Assembly (NCBI RefSeq): GCF_005938215.1
Contig: NZ_VCPD01000005.1
Location: 234,970 to 298,969 of the forward strand
DNA length: 64,000 nucleotides
From: Ruegeria sediminis
GTDB lineage: Bacteria > Pseudomonadota > Alphaproteobacteria > Rhodobacterales > Rhodobacteraceae
Reading direction: 5' to 3'
Numbering within the stretch: the stretch's first letter is position 1; every line of letters starts with the position of its first letter. Shown here one piece after another: positions 46,778-55,041 of the stretch. Both the position numbers and the translations under genes were made by a program. Below the pieces are notes generated by a model. That model was not told the origin of the DNA. It made no database searches and was given only the letters and a program-made list of their open reading frames with translations.

Positions 46778-47812
46778 ATGCGCATTGCACGCGATCTGGC
46801 GGACGCCGTTGGCAAAACACCTCTGATCCGGCTGCGCCGCGTCAGCGAAGAAACCGGGTGCGAGATTCTCGGCAAGGCCGAATTCATGAACCCGGGTCAG
46901 TCGGTCAAGGATCGGGCGGCGCTGTACATCATCCGGGACGCAATGGCGCGCGGAGACCTGAAGCCGGGCGGAACCATCGTCGAGGGAACCGCTGGCAACA
47001 CGGGCATCGGACTGGCGCTGGTCGGGGCGTCGATGGGGTTCAAGACCGTCATCGTGATCCCCGAAACGCAGTCGGAAGAGAAAAAGGACATGCTGCGGCT
47101 TGCCGGCGCCCAACTGGTGCAGGTGCCCGCCGCGCCCTATCGCAACCCCAACAACTTCGTGCATTATTCCCGCCGGCTGGCCGAGGAACTGGCCCGGACC
47201 GAGCCCAACGGCGCCATCTGGGCCAACCAGTTCGACAATGTAGCCAACCGGCAGTCGCATGTGGAGACCACGGGGCCCGAGATCTGGGAACAGACCGAAG
47301 GCAAGGTGAGCGGCTTCATTTGCGCGGTCGGCTCGGGCGGTACGCTGGCGGGAGTGGCCGAGGCGCTGCAGCCCAAGGGCGTCAAGATGGGGTTGGCCGA
47401 TCCGATGGGGGCGGCGCTGTATTCCTACTACACGACCGGGGAACTGGCGATGGAGGGCAGCTCGATCGCCGAGGGCATCGGACAGGTGCGGATCACCAAG
47501 AACCTGGAAGGGTTCACGCCGGACTTCTCGTACCAGATCAGCGACAACGAGGCGCTGCCTTACATCTTTGACCTTCTGCGCGAGGAGGGGCTGGTCATGG
47601 GCGGCTCGACCGCGATCAACATCGCGGGCGCGGTTCGCATGGCCAAGGACATGGGGCCGGGCCACACCATCGTCACGGTGCTGTGCGACTATGGTACCCG
47701 CTATCAGTCCAAGCTGTTCAACCCCGACTTTCTTCGCGAAAAGGAATTGCCGGTGCCCGGCTGGATGACCGAGGCCCCGCGCAGCATTCCCGGCGTCTTC
47801 GAGGACGTCTGA
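46778..47812 (+). CDS. cysK: Cysteine synthase A (O-acetylserine sulfhydrylase)
   Basis: The enzyme makes cysteine from O-acetylserine and sulfide. It has 344 residues, longer than E. coli CysK because of C-terminal additions. The PLP lysine is in NPGQSVKDRAA, the PLP-phosphate-binding loop is EGTAGNTGIGLAL, and the C-terminal GGSTAINIAGAVRMA segment is conserved. The ATG at 46778 follows AAGAGGG; the frame upstream of it is not conserved. Its stop overlaps the mechanosensitive-channel start (TGATG). Cysteine supply is known to matter for tellurite tolerance. Confidence 0.94.
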   Translation: MRIARDLADAVGKTPLIRLRRVSEETGCEILGKAEFMNPGQSVKDRAALYIIRDAMARGDLKPGGTIVEGTAGNTGIGLALVGASMGFKTVIVIPETQSEEKKDMLRLAGAQLVQVPAAPYRNPNNFVHYSRRLAEELARTEPNGAIWANQFDNVANRQSHVETTGPEIWEQTEGKVSGFICAVGSGGTLAGVAEALQPKGVKMGLADPMGAALYSYYTTGELAMEGSSIAEGIGQVRITKNLEGFTPDFSYQISDNEALPYIFDLLREEGLVMGGSTAINIAGAVRMAKDMGPGHTIVTVLCDYGTRYQSKLFNPDFLREKELPVPGWMTEAPRSIPGVFEDV

Positions 47813-50241
47813 TGCCGCGCCTCGGCCATTTCCTGTATGCGGCGCTCGCCGTCCTGTTGCTGGGCCTGGGCAGCATCGCCTCGGCCCAGTTGTCGGAAGC
47901 GCAGAGCGACTATTACAAGGAATGGCTGAAAACCGCGGACAGGGCCGAAGAGGTCGTCAAGGCCGACCGTGCGTCGAACGCGGCAATGGACAAGCTGCGC
48001 TCGGAGATCAGCGACTACCGCGACATCTTCAACAAGGCGCGCAAAGCCAACACCGACAGGATCAAGACGCTGGAAAGCCAGCTTGATGCCTTGGGGCCAA
48101 AGCCCGAGGACGGAGCCGAGGAGCCGCCGGACATCGCCGCCTTGCGCGCGCATCTGGAGGATCAACTCGACAAGCTGCGCGTGCCCCGGATCATCGCCGA
48201 AGAGGCCTATAACCGGGCCAACGGCCTGATCGGCGAGATAGACCGGATCATTCGGGACAGGCAGACCAAGCTGCTGCTTGAGCGCGGACCGACTCCGCTC
48301 AACCCGCTTTACTGGCCCGAAGCGTGGACGGACGTGAAAGAGGCCGGGCAGTCGCTGACGAACGAGATACGGACCAATTTCAAGACGGACATCGCGCAGG
48401 AACAGATGCGGGACCGCGCGCCCGCGATCCTTGCGCTTGTGCTGGTTGCGATCGTCCTGATCTGGCGGGGCAGGCGTTGGTCCGAGCGGGTGGGCGACTA
48501 TCTCCGGGCTTTGGGAGGCGGAGGAACCGGGGTCTGGTCCTTCGTCGTTTCGCTGTTCCGGATCGTGCTTCCGTGGTTCGGCGTCGTGGCGCTGGTTGCT
48601 GCGGTGAGCCTGACGGGCATACTTGGACTACGCGGCACATTGCTGCTGGAACAGATCCCGCTTTGGGCGGCGACAATTCTCTACTTCGACTGGATCGGCC
48701 GCCAGCTGTACCTGATCGGCGAAGCAAACAGGTTCCAGCGTCTGTCGGCCGCGCAGATTTCGGAATTGCGGGTCCATATCGACCTTCTCGCCGTGATGCT
48801 CGTGCTGCACGGTATGGCCGTCCAGTTCGAGCAGATCGAAAACGTCTCGGACGCCACCCGGGCGGTTGTCGGATTTCCGCTCATTCTGGCGACGGCTGTC
48901 CTGCTGCTGCGGATCAGGCAGATCCGGCAGCGGGATGAACCGGATGACGACGCCGACGTCAGGCCGTCCATGCGGGCCGCCGGATTCAACCAGATCGTCG
49001 AAACCATCAGGCGCGGCCTTGTCATCCTCGGTCTCGCGTCCCCGGTTCTGGCGATGCTCGGCTATTCCAACGCCGCCGAGGCCATCGTCTATCCGACGGT
49101 CAAGACCCTCGCGCTTATTGCTGCGCTGGTCATATTCCAGAGGTTCGTCGGCAGCGTCTACGGCTGGATCACCGGAAAGGGAGAGGCCGCGCGAGATTCC
49201 CTGTTCTACGTTCTGGTCGGCTTTGCGCTGGCACTTGTTGCGCTTCCGATCATGGCGATCTACTGGGGCGCGCGCGAGGCGAACCTGCTGGAGCTGTGGT
49301 CGCGCCTGCTGCAGGGGTTCGATATCGGCGGCGTGACGATTTCGCCGACCAATTTCCTGACATTCGTTGCCGTCTTCGCAATCGGATACGTTCTGACCCG
49401 GCTGGTTCAGGGAAGCCTGCGCAGTTCCCTGTTGCCGCGGACCAAGATCGACCCCGGCGGGCAGAACGCGATCGTGGCCGGAACGGGCTATGTCGGCATC
49501 TTCGTGGCCGCGCTGGTCGCCATCACGGTGGCCGGTTTCGATCTGTCGTCGCTGGCCATCGTCGCCGGTGCGCTTTCCGTCGGTATCGGTTTCGGCCTGC
49601 AGACCATCGTGTCGAACTTCGTCTCGGGCATCATCCTGTTGATCGAACGGCCGATCTCCAAGGGCGACTGGATCGACGTGAACGGGATGATGGGCTATGT
49701 CCGCGACATTTCCGTTCGCTCGACCCGGATCGAGACCTTCGACCGGACCGACGTGATCGTGCCGAACTCGGACCTGATCAGCGGCGTCGTCACCAACTAC
49801 ACGCGCGGCAACACCGTGGGCCGCGTGATCGTGCCGGTCGGCGTCGCCTATGGGACGGATACGCGCAAGGTCGAGACCATCCTTGGCGAAATCGCCAACG
49901 AGCATCCGATGGTGCTGGCGAACCCCGCCCCAAGCGTCGTGTTCCAGGGGTTCGGCGCGGATTCTCTGGACTTCGAGATTCGCGCGATCCTGCGCGACGT
50001 GAACTGGGTTCTGTCGGTGAAATCCGACATGAACCACGAGATCTATCGACGCTTCTCGGAGGAGGGAATCGAGATCCCGTTCGCCCAGCGCGACATCTGG
50101 ATCCGCAACCCCGAGGCATTTGGGGGGGCTGGCCCCGAGTCGAAGCCCGAAACGCCGCCGCCTTCCGCGCCGCCGTCATCCGAGCCTGCGCAGATGACCG
50201 AGGCGGATCTGGATGCCGACGGGGAGGGAGACGCAAGATGA
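47812..50241 (+). CDS. Mechanosensitive ion channel (MscS domain) with DUF3772
   Basis: This is an 809-residue membrane protein. After a signal-like start (MPRLGHFLYAALAVLLLGLGS) comes a coiled-coil/alpha-helical periplasmic DUF3772-type domain (about residues 25-200), then about ten transmembrane helices and a C-terminal MscS domain. The pore-lining helix and beta region are seen in SVGIGFGLQTIVSNFVSG (trimmed), LLIERPISKGDWIDV and PNSDLISGVVTNYTRG. A long Pro/Glu-rich tail ends the protein. It relieves hypo-osmotic pressure. Overlaps cysK and alaX by one and four bases. Confidence 0.9.
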   Translation: MPRLGHFLYAALAVLLLGLGSIASAQLSEAQSDYYKEWLKTADRAEEVVKADRASNAAMDKLRSEISDYRDIFNKARKANTDRIKTLESQLDALGPKPEDGAEEPPDIAALRAHLEDQLDKLRVPRIIAEEAYNRANGLIGEIDRIIRDRQTKLLLERGPTPLNPLYWPEAWTDVKEAGQSLTNEIRTNFKTDIAQEQMRDRAPAILALVLVAIVLIWRGRRWSERVGDYLRALGGGGTGVWSFVVSLFRIVLPWFGVVALVAAVSLTGILGLRGTLLLEQIPLWAATILYFDWIGRQLYLIGEANRFQRLSAAQISELRVHIDLLAVMLVLHGMAVQFEQIENVSDATRAVVGFPLILATAVLLLRIRQIRQRDEPDDDADVRPSMRAAGFNQIVETIRRGLVILGLASPVLAMLGYSNAAEAIVYPTVKTLALIAALVIFQRFVGSVYGWITGKGEAARDSLFYVLVGFALALVALPIMAIYWGAREANLLELWSRLLQGFDIGGVTISPTNFLTFVAVFAIGYVLTRLVQGSLRSSLLPRTKIDPGGQNAIVAGTGYVGIFVAALVAITVAGFDLSSLAIVAGALSVGIGFGLQTIVSNFVSGIILLIERPISKGDWIDVNGMMGYVRDISVRSTRIETFDRTDVIVPNSDLISGVVTNYTRGNTVGRVIVPVGVAYGTDTRKVETILGEIANEHPMVLANPAPSVVFQGFGADSLDFEIRAILRDVNWVLSVKSDMNHEIYRRFSEEGIEIPFAQRDIWIRNPEAFGGAGPESKPETPPPSAPPSSEPAQMTEADLDADGEGDAR

Positions 50242-50960
50242 AAACCGAGATGCTGTTTCGCGACGACGCCTACATGCGCGAGGCGACGGGTATCGTCATC
50301 GGCCACACCGAGGACGGAGGCGTGATCCTGGACCGCAGCCTCTTCTACCCGACCGGCGGCGGGCAACCCGGCGACGGCGGCCGGCTGGAATGGGGCGGCG
50401 GCGCGCTGGACGTGGTGACGACCGTCAAGGGGCAGGGCGACGAGATTGCCCTTGTCGCCGCCGAAGGCAGCACCTTGCCGCCGGTCGGGACGCAGGTTTC
50501 GCAACAACTGGACTGGGTTCGCCGCAACGGCCACATGCGCGTTCATACCGCGCTGCATCTGCTGTCCGTGGTCATCCCGCTGGAGGTTTCCGGCGGTTCG
50601 ATCGGTCCCGACAAGGGGCGGCTCGACTTCAACATGCCCGAGGCGCCCGAGGACAAGGAGGCGCTGCAGATGCAACTGCAGGCCCTGATCGACAAGGATC
50701 TGCCGGTGACCGAGGATTGGATCACCGACGCGGAACTGGATGCCAACCCGGGGTTGGTCAAGACGATGTCGGTCTCGCCGCCTCGCGGGTCGGGCAGGGT
50801 GAGGTTGATCAGAATCGGCGCCGGCACGGATCAGGTCGACCTCCAGCCATGTGGCGGCACGCATGTCTCCCGCACCAGCGAGATCGGGCGCATCCGCTTG
50901 GGAAAGATCGAGAAAAAGGGCAAGCAGAACCGCAGGGTCTATCTGCATCTGGATGACTGA
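50238..50960 (+). CDS. alaX: Alanyl-tRNA editing protein AlaX
   Basis: This is a stand-alone editing enzyme that hydrolyses mischarged Ser- or Gly-tRNA(Ala). It has 240 residues. The AlaRS second additional domain motif is HMRVHTALHLLSVV (the HxxxH zinc site), and the second zinc-binding pair is in QPCGGTHVSRTSEIGRI. It starts ATG 50238-50240, overlapping the mscS stop by four bases, with GGGAGACGCAAG upstream. The operon trgA-trgB-cysK-mscS-alaX thus combines metalloid, osmotic and proofreading functions. It is followed by the tRNA-Ser gene, not obviously co-transcribed. Confidence 0.9.
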   Translation: MKTEMLFRDDAYMREATGIVIGHTEDGGVILDRSLFYPTGGGQPGDGGRLEWGGGALDVVTTVKGQGDEIALVAAEGSTLPPVGTQVSQQLDWVRRNGHMRVHTALHLLSVVIPLEVSGGSIGPDKGRLDFNMPEAPEDKEALQMQLQALIDKDLPVTEDWITDAELDANPGLVKTMSVSPPRGSGRVRLIRIGAGTDQVDLQPCGGTHVSRTSEIGRIRLGKIEKKGKQNRRVYLHLDD

Positions 50961-51016
50961 TGGGGTGCAAACACCCCTTGCAAATCCCGCCCCGATCGTC
51001 CAAATAACCCCGGCAC

Positions 51017-51106
51017 GGAGAGGTGGCCGAGTGGTCGAAGGCGCACGCCTGGAAAGTGTGTAGGCGGGAAACCGTCTCCAGGGTTCGAATCCCTGTCTCT
51101 CCGCCA
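51017..51106 (+). tRNA. tRNA-Ser (anticodon GGA)
   Basis: This is a 90-base serine tRNA with a long variable arm. The acceptor stem GGAGAGG pairs with the 3' TCTCTCC (one G-U pair). The D-loop, the anticodon loop CTGGAAA with anticodon GGA, a class II variable arm and the TTCGAAT T-loop are all visible. The encoded CCA is at 51104-51106. It reads UCC and UCU codons. This tRNA is the boundary between the core chromosome and the accessory region. Confidence 0.95.
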
Positions 51107-51351
51107 GCCATGCCTGTCTCACTTCAGTAGTGTTTTTTGTCCCGGAATTGTCCCGCAATTCCAGCGGGTTGCCGGACCTGTTGTCCATTAGAGACGATCC
51201 AGCAAGCACACCCAGGGCACGGTTCTGGCGGGCGTCTCAGTTGGGCGTTTTGGCGGGATCGCTTTGGACGGATTTTCCCTGATAACGGGCGATTTGGCAT
51301 TGTCAGATAAACCGGCTTGAGACGGGTGGGGCGGATTTGTAGCGTCTAGCC

Positions 51352-52056
51352 ATGACCAAACTATCCCCGTTTCGCTATTTCAAAACCAGCCCCGAGATCA
51401 TCCGGCTGGCGGTGATGCTGTATGTTCGGTTCCCGCTGTCGCTCCGGAACGTGGAAGATTTGCTACACGAGCGGGGCATCGACGTGAGCCACGAGGCCGT
51501 TCGGTTTTGGTGGCACAGGTTTGGCCCGATGTTCGCCGCCGAGATCCGGAAACGGCGGACCGAAGGCATGCGTTCGAGCCGCTGGCGCTGGCACCTCGAC
51601 GAGATGTTCGTGAAGATCAATGGCGAACGCCATTACCTATGGCGAGCAGTGGATCACGAAGGCGAAGTACTGGAAAGCTTCGTTACGAAGAGGCGTGACA
51701 AGAAAGCTGCGCTGAAATTCCTAAGAAAAGCAATGAAAAGGCACGGCCGCCCCGAAGTGATCGTGACCGACAGACTCAGATCCTATGGCGCCGCCCTGAA
51801 GGAAATCGACGCTGGCCATCGCCGGGAAACGGGGCGCTGGTTGAACAACCGTGCTGAGAATTCACACTTACCATTTCGACGACGGGAACGGGCGATGTTG
51901 CGCTTTCGGCGGATGCGAAGTTTGCAGAAATTCGCCGCCGTTCACGCTTCCGTCTACAATCATTTCAATCAGGAACGCAGCCTCACCTCCCGAGCCAACT
52001 TCAAGCAAAACCGCGCCGCTGCTCTCACCGAGTGGCGCAATCTCTGCACGGCATAA
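51352..52056 (+). CDS. IS6-family transposase
   Basis: This is a 234-residue DDE transposase of normal length for IS6/IS26 elements. Catalytic acids are Asp in WHLDEMFVKING, Asp in VTDRLRSYG and Glu in NRAENSHLPFRRRER. The N-terminal helix-turn-helix-like region includes LRNVEDLLHERGIDVSHEAV. Its stop codon lies inside the first of the two 67-base repeats. No frameshift is visible, so it is probably functional. Confidence 0.92.
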   Translation: MTKLSPFRYFKTSPEIIRLAVMLYVRFPLSLRNVEDLLHERGIDVSHEAVRFWWHRFGPMFAAEIRKRRTEGMRSSRWRWHLDEMFVKINGERHYLWRAVDHEGEVLESFVTKRRDKKAALKFLRKAMKRHGRPEVIVTDRLRSYGAALKEIDAGHRRETGRWLNNRAENSHLPFRRRERAMLRFRRMRSLQKFAAVHASVYNHFNQERSLTSRANFKQNRAAALTEWRNLCTA

Positions 52057-52175
52057 GGGACAGCAATCCTGCCCTTGCCGAGACTGGTTAGAATCTGTCT
52101 GACAGCACCTCTGCGCGGCATAAGGGACAGCAATCCTGCCCTTGCCGAGACTGGTTAGAATCTGTCTGACAGCAC
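52042..52175. repeat. 67-base tandem duplication of IS right end
   Basis: Two adjacent copies of a 67-base unit (52042-52108 and 52109-52175) contain the last codons of the transposase, its stop and the right terminal repeat. They differ by a single base (A or G at the eighth position shown by CTGCACGG versus CTGCGCGG), which changes the penultimate codon. This indicates duplication of one IS end rather than independent insertion. Confidence 0.85.
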
Positions 52176-52337
52176 CGCCACCCACAAATGTCTCTGTTTG
52201 GAAGTCTTTTCGCCGCGTGAATTTGTGCGATTTCTCGGGGGTATGTGAGTTGCCTTGCCCGCAAGAGACACTCGTTTTCCTGTGGTTTTCGTGATTTTTC
52301 CCGGTTGTCTCTGTTGGGGGTAATTCGGGGTTCGGTT

Positions 52338-52539
52338 TTCCCTGTTTATCAGGGAATCTGCAGGGAATTTTTCGTTTTCGAGCCGTTTTGGGCCGAATTG
52401 GCTGATTTTGGGGCGGAATTGCCGCGCATTTTCAGCTGGTTGCAAGCCATTTCCCTGCTCGGAAAAGAGCAGGGAATTTGAAACGCGGAGCAGGGAATGG
52501 ATTTGCCGGAACAGGGTATGTTTTGGCCGGGTCAGGGAA
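52338..52539. repeat. CAGGGAA repeat array downstream of the serine recombinase
   Basis: Direct copies of CAGGGAA occur at 52350, 52361, 52470, 52491 and 52533, with a CAGGGTA variant at 52512. Two inverted pairs are formed with TTCCCTG: one at 52338-52356 (seven-base arms, five-base gap) and one at 52451-52476 (ten-base perfect arms TTCCCTGCTC/GAGCAGGGAA, six-base gap). The surrounding sequence is AT-richer than the genome. A single further TTCCCTG lies left of the IS at 51275. Possible roles are a recombination or regulatory site; nothing proves which. Confidence 0.7.
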
Positions 52540-54229
52540 GGGGGCTGGGGGCCCGGAAGTTGTATTTTCGATCCTGTTCAGCCCAGTCGAGAGGAACACC
52601 GCCGGCAATGAGTCTTTTCACGGTTAGCCCGGTCGGCTGGCGCCCCGCAAGGATGGCCTGCTGTATGGAGGGCGACAGGAAGGCGAGTTGGGCGCGGGTG
52701 CGAAGATAGCTTTCCGAGACGTGCTCGCGCCGGGCCAGGTCATGCAAGGGCGTGCCAGTGCGAAGGGCCTGTGCCCAGCGATGGGCCTTGGCCAGGGTTC
52801 TTAACATGACCGGATCGGGATGCGGATCCCTCTCGCCCGTGAAGATCTTCAACTCGACACCGCGACGACGGAGCGAGAACGCGGCGGTGATCGTCGTAGC
52901 TTCGGCACAAATGTCGTCGGCTGCGATGTCGAGGGCCTTTGCAAGAAACAACGGATTCAGGTCTATGCGGATGTTGCCGATGTCGAGTTGCCCGGCAGCG
53001 ATCAGGTCTGGAAGGGTTCTGCCGCGTGCGGATCCCAGCGCGGTGATCAGATTACCAACTTGTATGTCCAAGTCGCCGGCAATGCGCAGATCCGGTGTGG
53101 AAAGCAGTTGGTGGTGTTTGGCGCAATGCTGCAAATGGTTCGCAACAACCTTGGTGACCACGGTCTCAAAGGCGGGGGCTGGAAGCCGCCAGCCGGTGGG
53201 ATCGGGTCCGCCGGAGATCAGCCGGTTGGAGACGTAGTAACGCAGGCGTCGGCCATGACGCGTTGTGTGGGTCGGCGTCAGCAAGTCGCCGGTGTCGTCT
53301 CGGAACTTGCCGGTGAGGAGAGAGGTTGCCGCGGGATCGCCCTTGCGGTCCGCGGCCACCCCTCTGCCGCGTGGTTTGGCGCTTGCCGCCTGCAGTCTGG
53401 CCTGCACCCGATGCCAGAGATCGGTATCGACAATGGCTGGATGCTGACCAGGCCAGGTCTTTTGCTTGTGGCGGATCAACCCGAGATAGGTTGGATTGCG
53501 CAACAGATAGTGGATCTGGCCACGCGAAAGGGGGTTTCCGCCCTGGACACGCCCCGAGGAATGGGAACGACGTTTGGAGCGCAACCCGAGACGGCTTGCC
53601 TCCGCCACAACACGTCTCAGGCAGCGCATCTCGTCATATAGGCGAAACAGCGTTTTGACGGTCTTGGCCTCCACGGCGTTGACCACAAGTTCCCGGATGT
53701 TGGGGTCAGGATGACGATCGTAGCCCAAGGGAACGTTGCCCCCCATCCAGAGCCCCTTCTTCTTGGAGGCTGCGATCTTGTCCCTTATGCGCTCGGCTGT
53801 GACCTCACGCTCGAACTGGGCAAAAGAGAGGAGCATGTTGAGCGTCAACCGACCCATGCTGGTGGCGGTGTTGAAGGCCTGTGTCACCGAGACAAAAGAC
53901 GCTCCGACGGCATCGAGGCAGTCGACGATTTTAGAGAAGTCGCTCAGGGATCGGGTCAGGCGGTCGATTTTGTAGACCACGATCATGTCGATATGACCGG
54001 CCTGAATGCCAGCAAGCAGGCGCTGCAGGGCCGGGCGCTCGAGGGTGCCGCCGGAGAGACCGCCGTCGTCATAGCGGTCAGGCAGCAGTTTCCAACCCTC
54101 GTGGCGCTGACTGGCGACATAGGCCGCACAGGCTTCGAATTGCGCATCGAGTGAATTGAAGTCCTGATCGAGGCCGTCTTCAGAGGATTTGCGGGTGTAG
54201 ATGGCGCAGCGGATGCGGGGTGTGTTCAT
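52532..54229 (-). CDS. Large serine recombinase family protein
   Basis: This is a 565-residue site-specific recombinase. The N-terminal resolvase domain shows the catalytic Ser in YTRKSSEDGLDQD and the conserved YKIDRLTRSLSDF and SFAQFEREVTAERIRDK segments. It is followed by a recombinase domain (SRGQIHYLLRNPTYLGL) and a zinc-ribbon-like/variable C terminus. Large serine recombinases integrate or invert mobile DNA. The ATG at 54229 opens MNTPRIRCAIYTRKSSED and overlaps the DUF2924 gene's stop by four bases. The 3' end lies beside the CAGGGAA repeat array. Confidence 0.92.
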   Translation of the reverse strand: MNTPRIRCAIYTRKSSEDGLDQDFNSLDAQFEACAAYVASQRHEGWKLLPDRYDDGGLSGGTLERPALQRLLAGIQAGHIDMIVVYKIDRLTRSLSDFSKIVDCLDAVGASFVSVTQAFNTATSMGRLTLNMLLSFAQFEREVTAERIRDKIAASKKKGLWMGGNVPLGYDRHPDPNIRELVVNAVEAKTVKTLFRLYDEMRCLRRVVAEASRLGLRSKRRSHSSGRVQGGNPLSRGQIHYLLRNPTYLGLIRHKQKTWPGQHPAIVDTDLWHRVQARLQAASAKPRGRGVAADRKGDPAATSLLTGKFRDDTGDLLTPTHTTRHGRRLRYYVSNRLISGGPDPTGWRLPAPAFETVVTKVVANHLQHCAKHHQLLSTPDLRIAGDLDIQVGNLITALGSARGRTLPDLIAAGQLDIGNIRIDLNPLFLAKALDIAADDICAEATTITAAFSLRRRGVELKIFTGERDPHPDPVMLRTLAKAHRWAQALRTGTPLHDLARREHVSESYLRTRAQLAFLSPSIQQAILAGRQPTGLTVKRLIAGGVPLDWAEQDRKYNFRAPSPLP

Positions 54230-54624
54230 GCTCCGGCCTTGCCGTTGAGGCCGAAGAAACGTGGTCCGGACCAATGGGCCCCGGTGATCTCACAGGCGAT
54301 GGCCGAGAGCGAGCGCCAGATCTGACCGTTCCAGAGATAGCCGTCCTCGCGGACATCCACGACATGCGTAGTTCCATTCCACTCCCGCAACAGTCGCCCA
54401 CCCGGCTTCAGGGCAGGTTGTCTCGGGGCGCCGCGCCCCTGCCGTGCCAGCTGGGTCAGGAAATCCTTTGGCAAGCCACCATACTGGCGTGCCTGAAGCT
54501 CGAAGGCGATGAAGCGGCGCAGAAAGGGGGCGCTCAGCCCTTTGGGCGGGGGTGCCCCGAACAGGTCGCGCCAGGAATCCAGAAGTGCTTCCCGCGGCAA
54601 GCGATGCAATGTGGCAATGTCCAT
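54226..54624 (-). CDS. DUF2924 protein, partner of the serine recombinase
   Basis: This is a 132-residue protein of the DUF2924 family. Visible features are DIATLHRLPREALLDSWRDLFG, PPPKGLSAPFLRRFIAFELQARQYGG (trimmed) and a C-terminal GYLWNGQIWRSLSAIACEITG segment that resembles a small DNA-binding fold. In alphaproteobacterial mobile regions the gene is repeatedly found directly upstream of a serine recombinase and overlapping it, as here. The ATG at 54624 has GGAG seven bases upstream. The function is unknown; a role as a recombinase accessory is inferred from context. Confidence 0.85.
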   Translation of the reverse strand: MDIATLHRLPREALLDSWRDLFGAPPPKGLSAPFLRRFIAFELQARQYGGLPKDFLTQLARQGRGAPRQPALKPGGRLLREWNGTTHVVDVREDGYLWNGQIWRSLSAIACEITGAHWSGPRFFGLNGKAGA

Positions 54625-55041
54625 CAACTGTCTCCTTTGCTCCAGGCAAGGACACTGACGCTCTCTTTGCCCGCACAGTCCAGCGCTTCCTCAGCCCATA
54701 TATCGTGGCGGGAGCAGGTTTGACCTCAAATTGATCTAAAGTTATCAAAATCCGGAGGTTTTGGTGCCAACAGAAGGCTTGATATAGAAAAATATTGACA
54801 CTTGGAGCTCCGCTTGACAATTTAGGCAAGACCCCCTTGCGCCCGGAGCCTGGGGGTTTTTTGTTGCCCCACATTCTGGATGCTGCGGACTACCGCTCCG
54901 ACGCAGTTTGATTGGCTCCGCACCGGATGCCTGGGGCGATTACACAACCCTGACCCCAAAACGCATCGACACATCGATTGGACCCGCCTGGCCTTGTCGC
55001 CCGGTGGGTCTTTGCGTTTGTCCTCTTCATAGGAGAAAGCC
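54625..55041. other. Divergent control region between the recombinase pair and the methylase cassette
   Basis: About 417 bases separating two divergent units, with AT-rich sequence at 54720-54830. A TTGACA at 54795 with CAATTT 17 bases later could be a weak sigma-70-like promoter on the plus strand. It is followed by a hairpin terminator (54831-54862). No protein-coding frame with a ribosome site is evident. Confidence 0.5.
54831..54862 (+). terminator. Hairpin terminator in the recombinase/methylase control region
   Basis: ACCCCC (54831-54836) pairs with GGGGGT (54852-54857), with a 15-base loop and a run of six T (54857-54862). It is too close to the preceding promoter-like motif to serve a long gene, so a short transcript or a stop to upstream read-through is likely. 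Confidence 0.65.

Larger units (their letters stand above)
51296..52176 (+). mobile_element. IS6-family insertion sequence with tandemly duplicated right end
   Basis: An about 814-base insertion sequence (single right-end copy 51296-52109). The left terminal repeat begins GGCATTGTCAGATA at 51296, and the right end reads TGTCTGACAGCACC, whose complement GGTGCTGTCAGACAG matches the left end imperfectly. The right-most 67 bases, including the transposase stop, occur twice in tandem. Flanking eight-base target duplications typical of the IS6 family are not found: the left flank is GGCGATTT and the right flank GCCACCCA. Confidence 0.75.

Noticed and set aside
52338..52539. CRISPR array
   Set aside because: The CAGGGAA words are only seven bases and irregularly spaced, with no long direct repeats and no cas genes.
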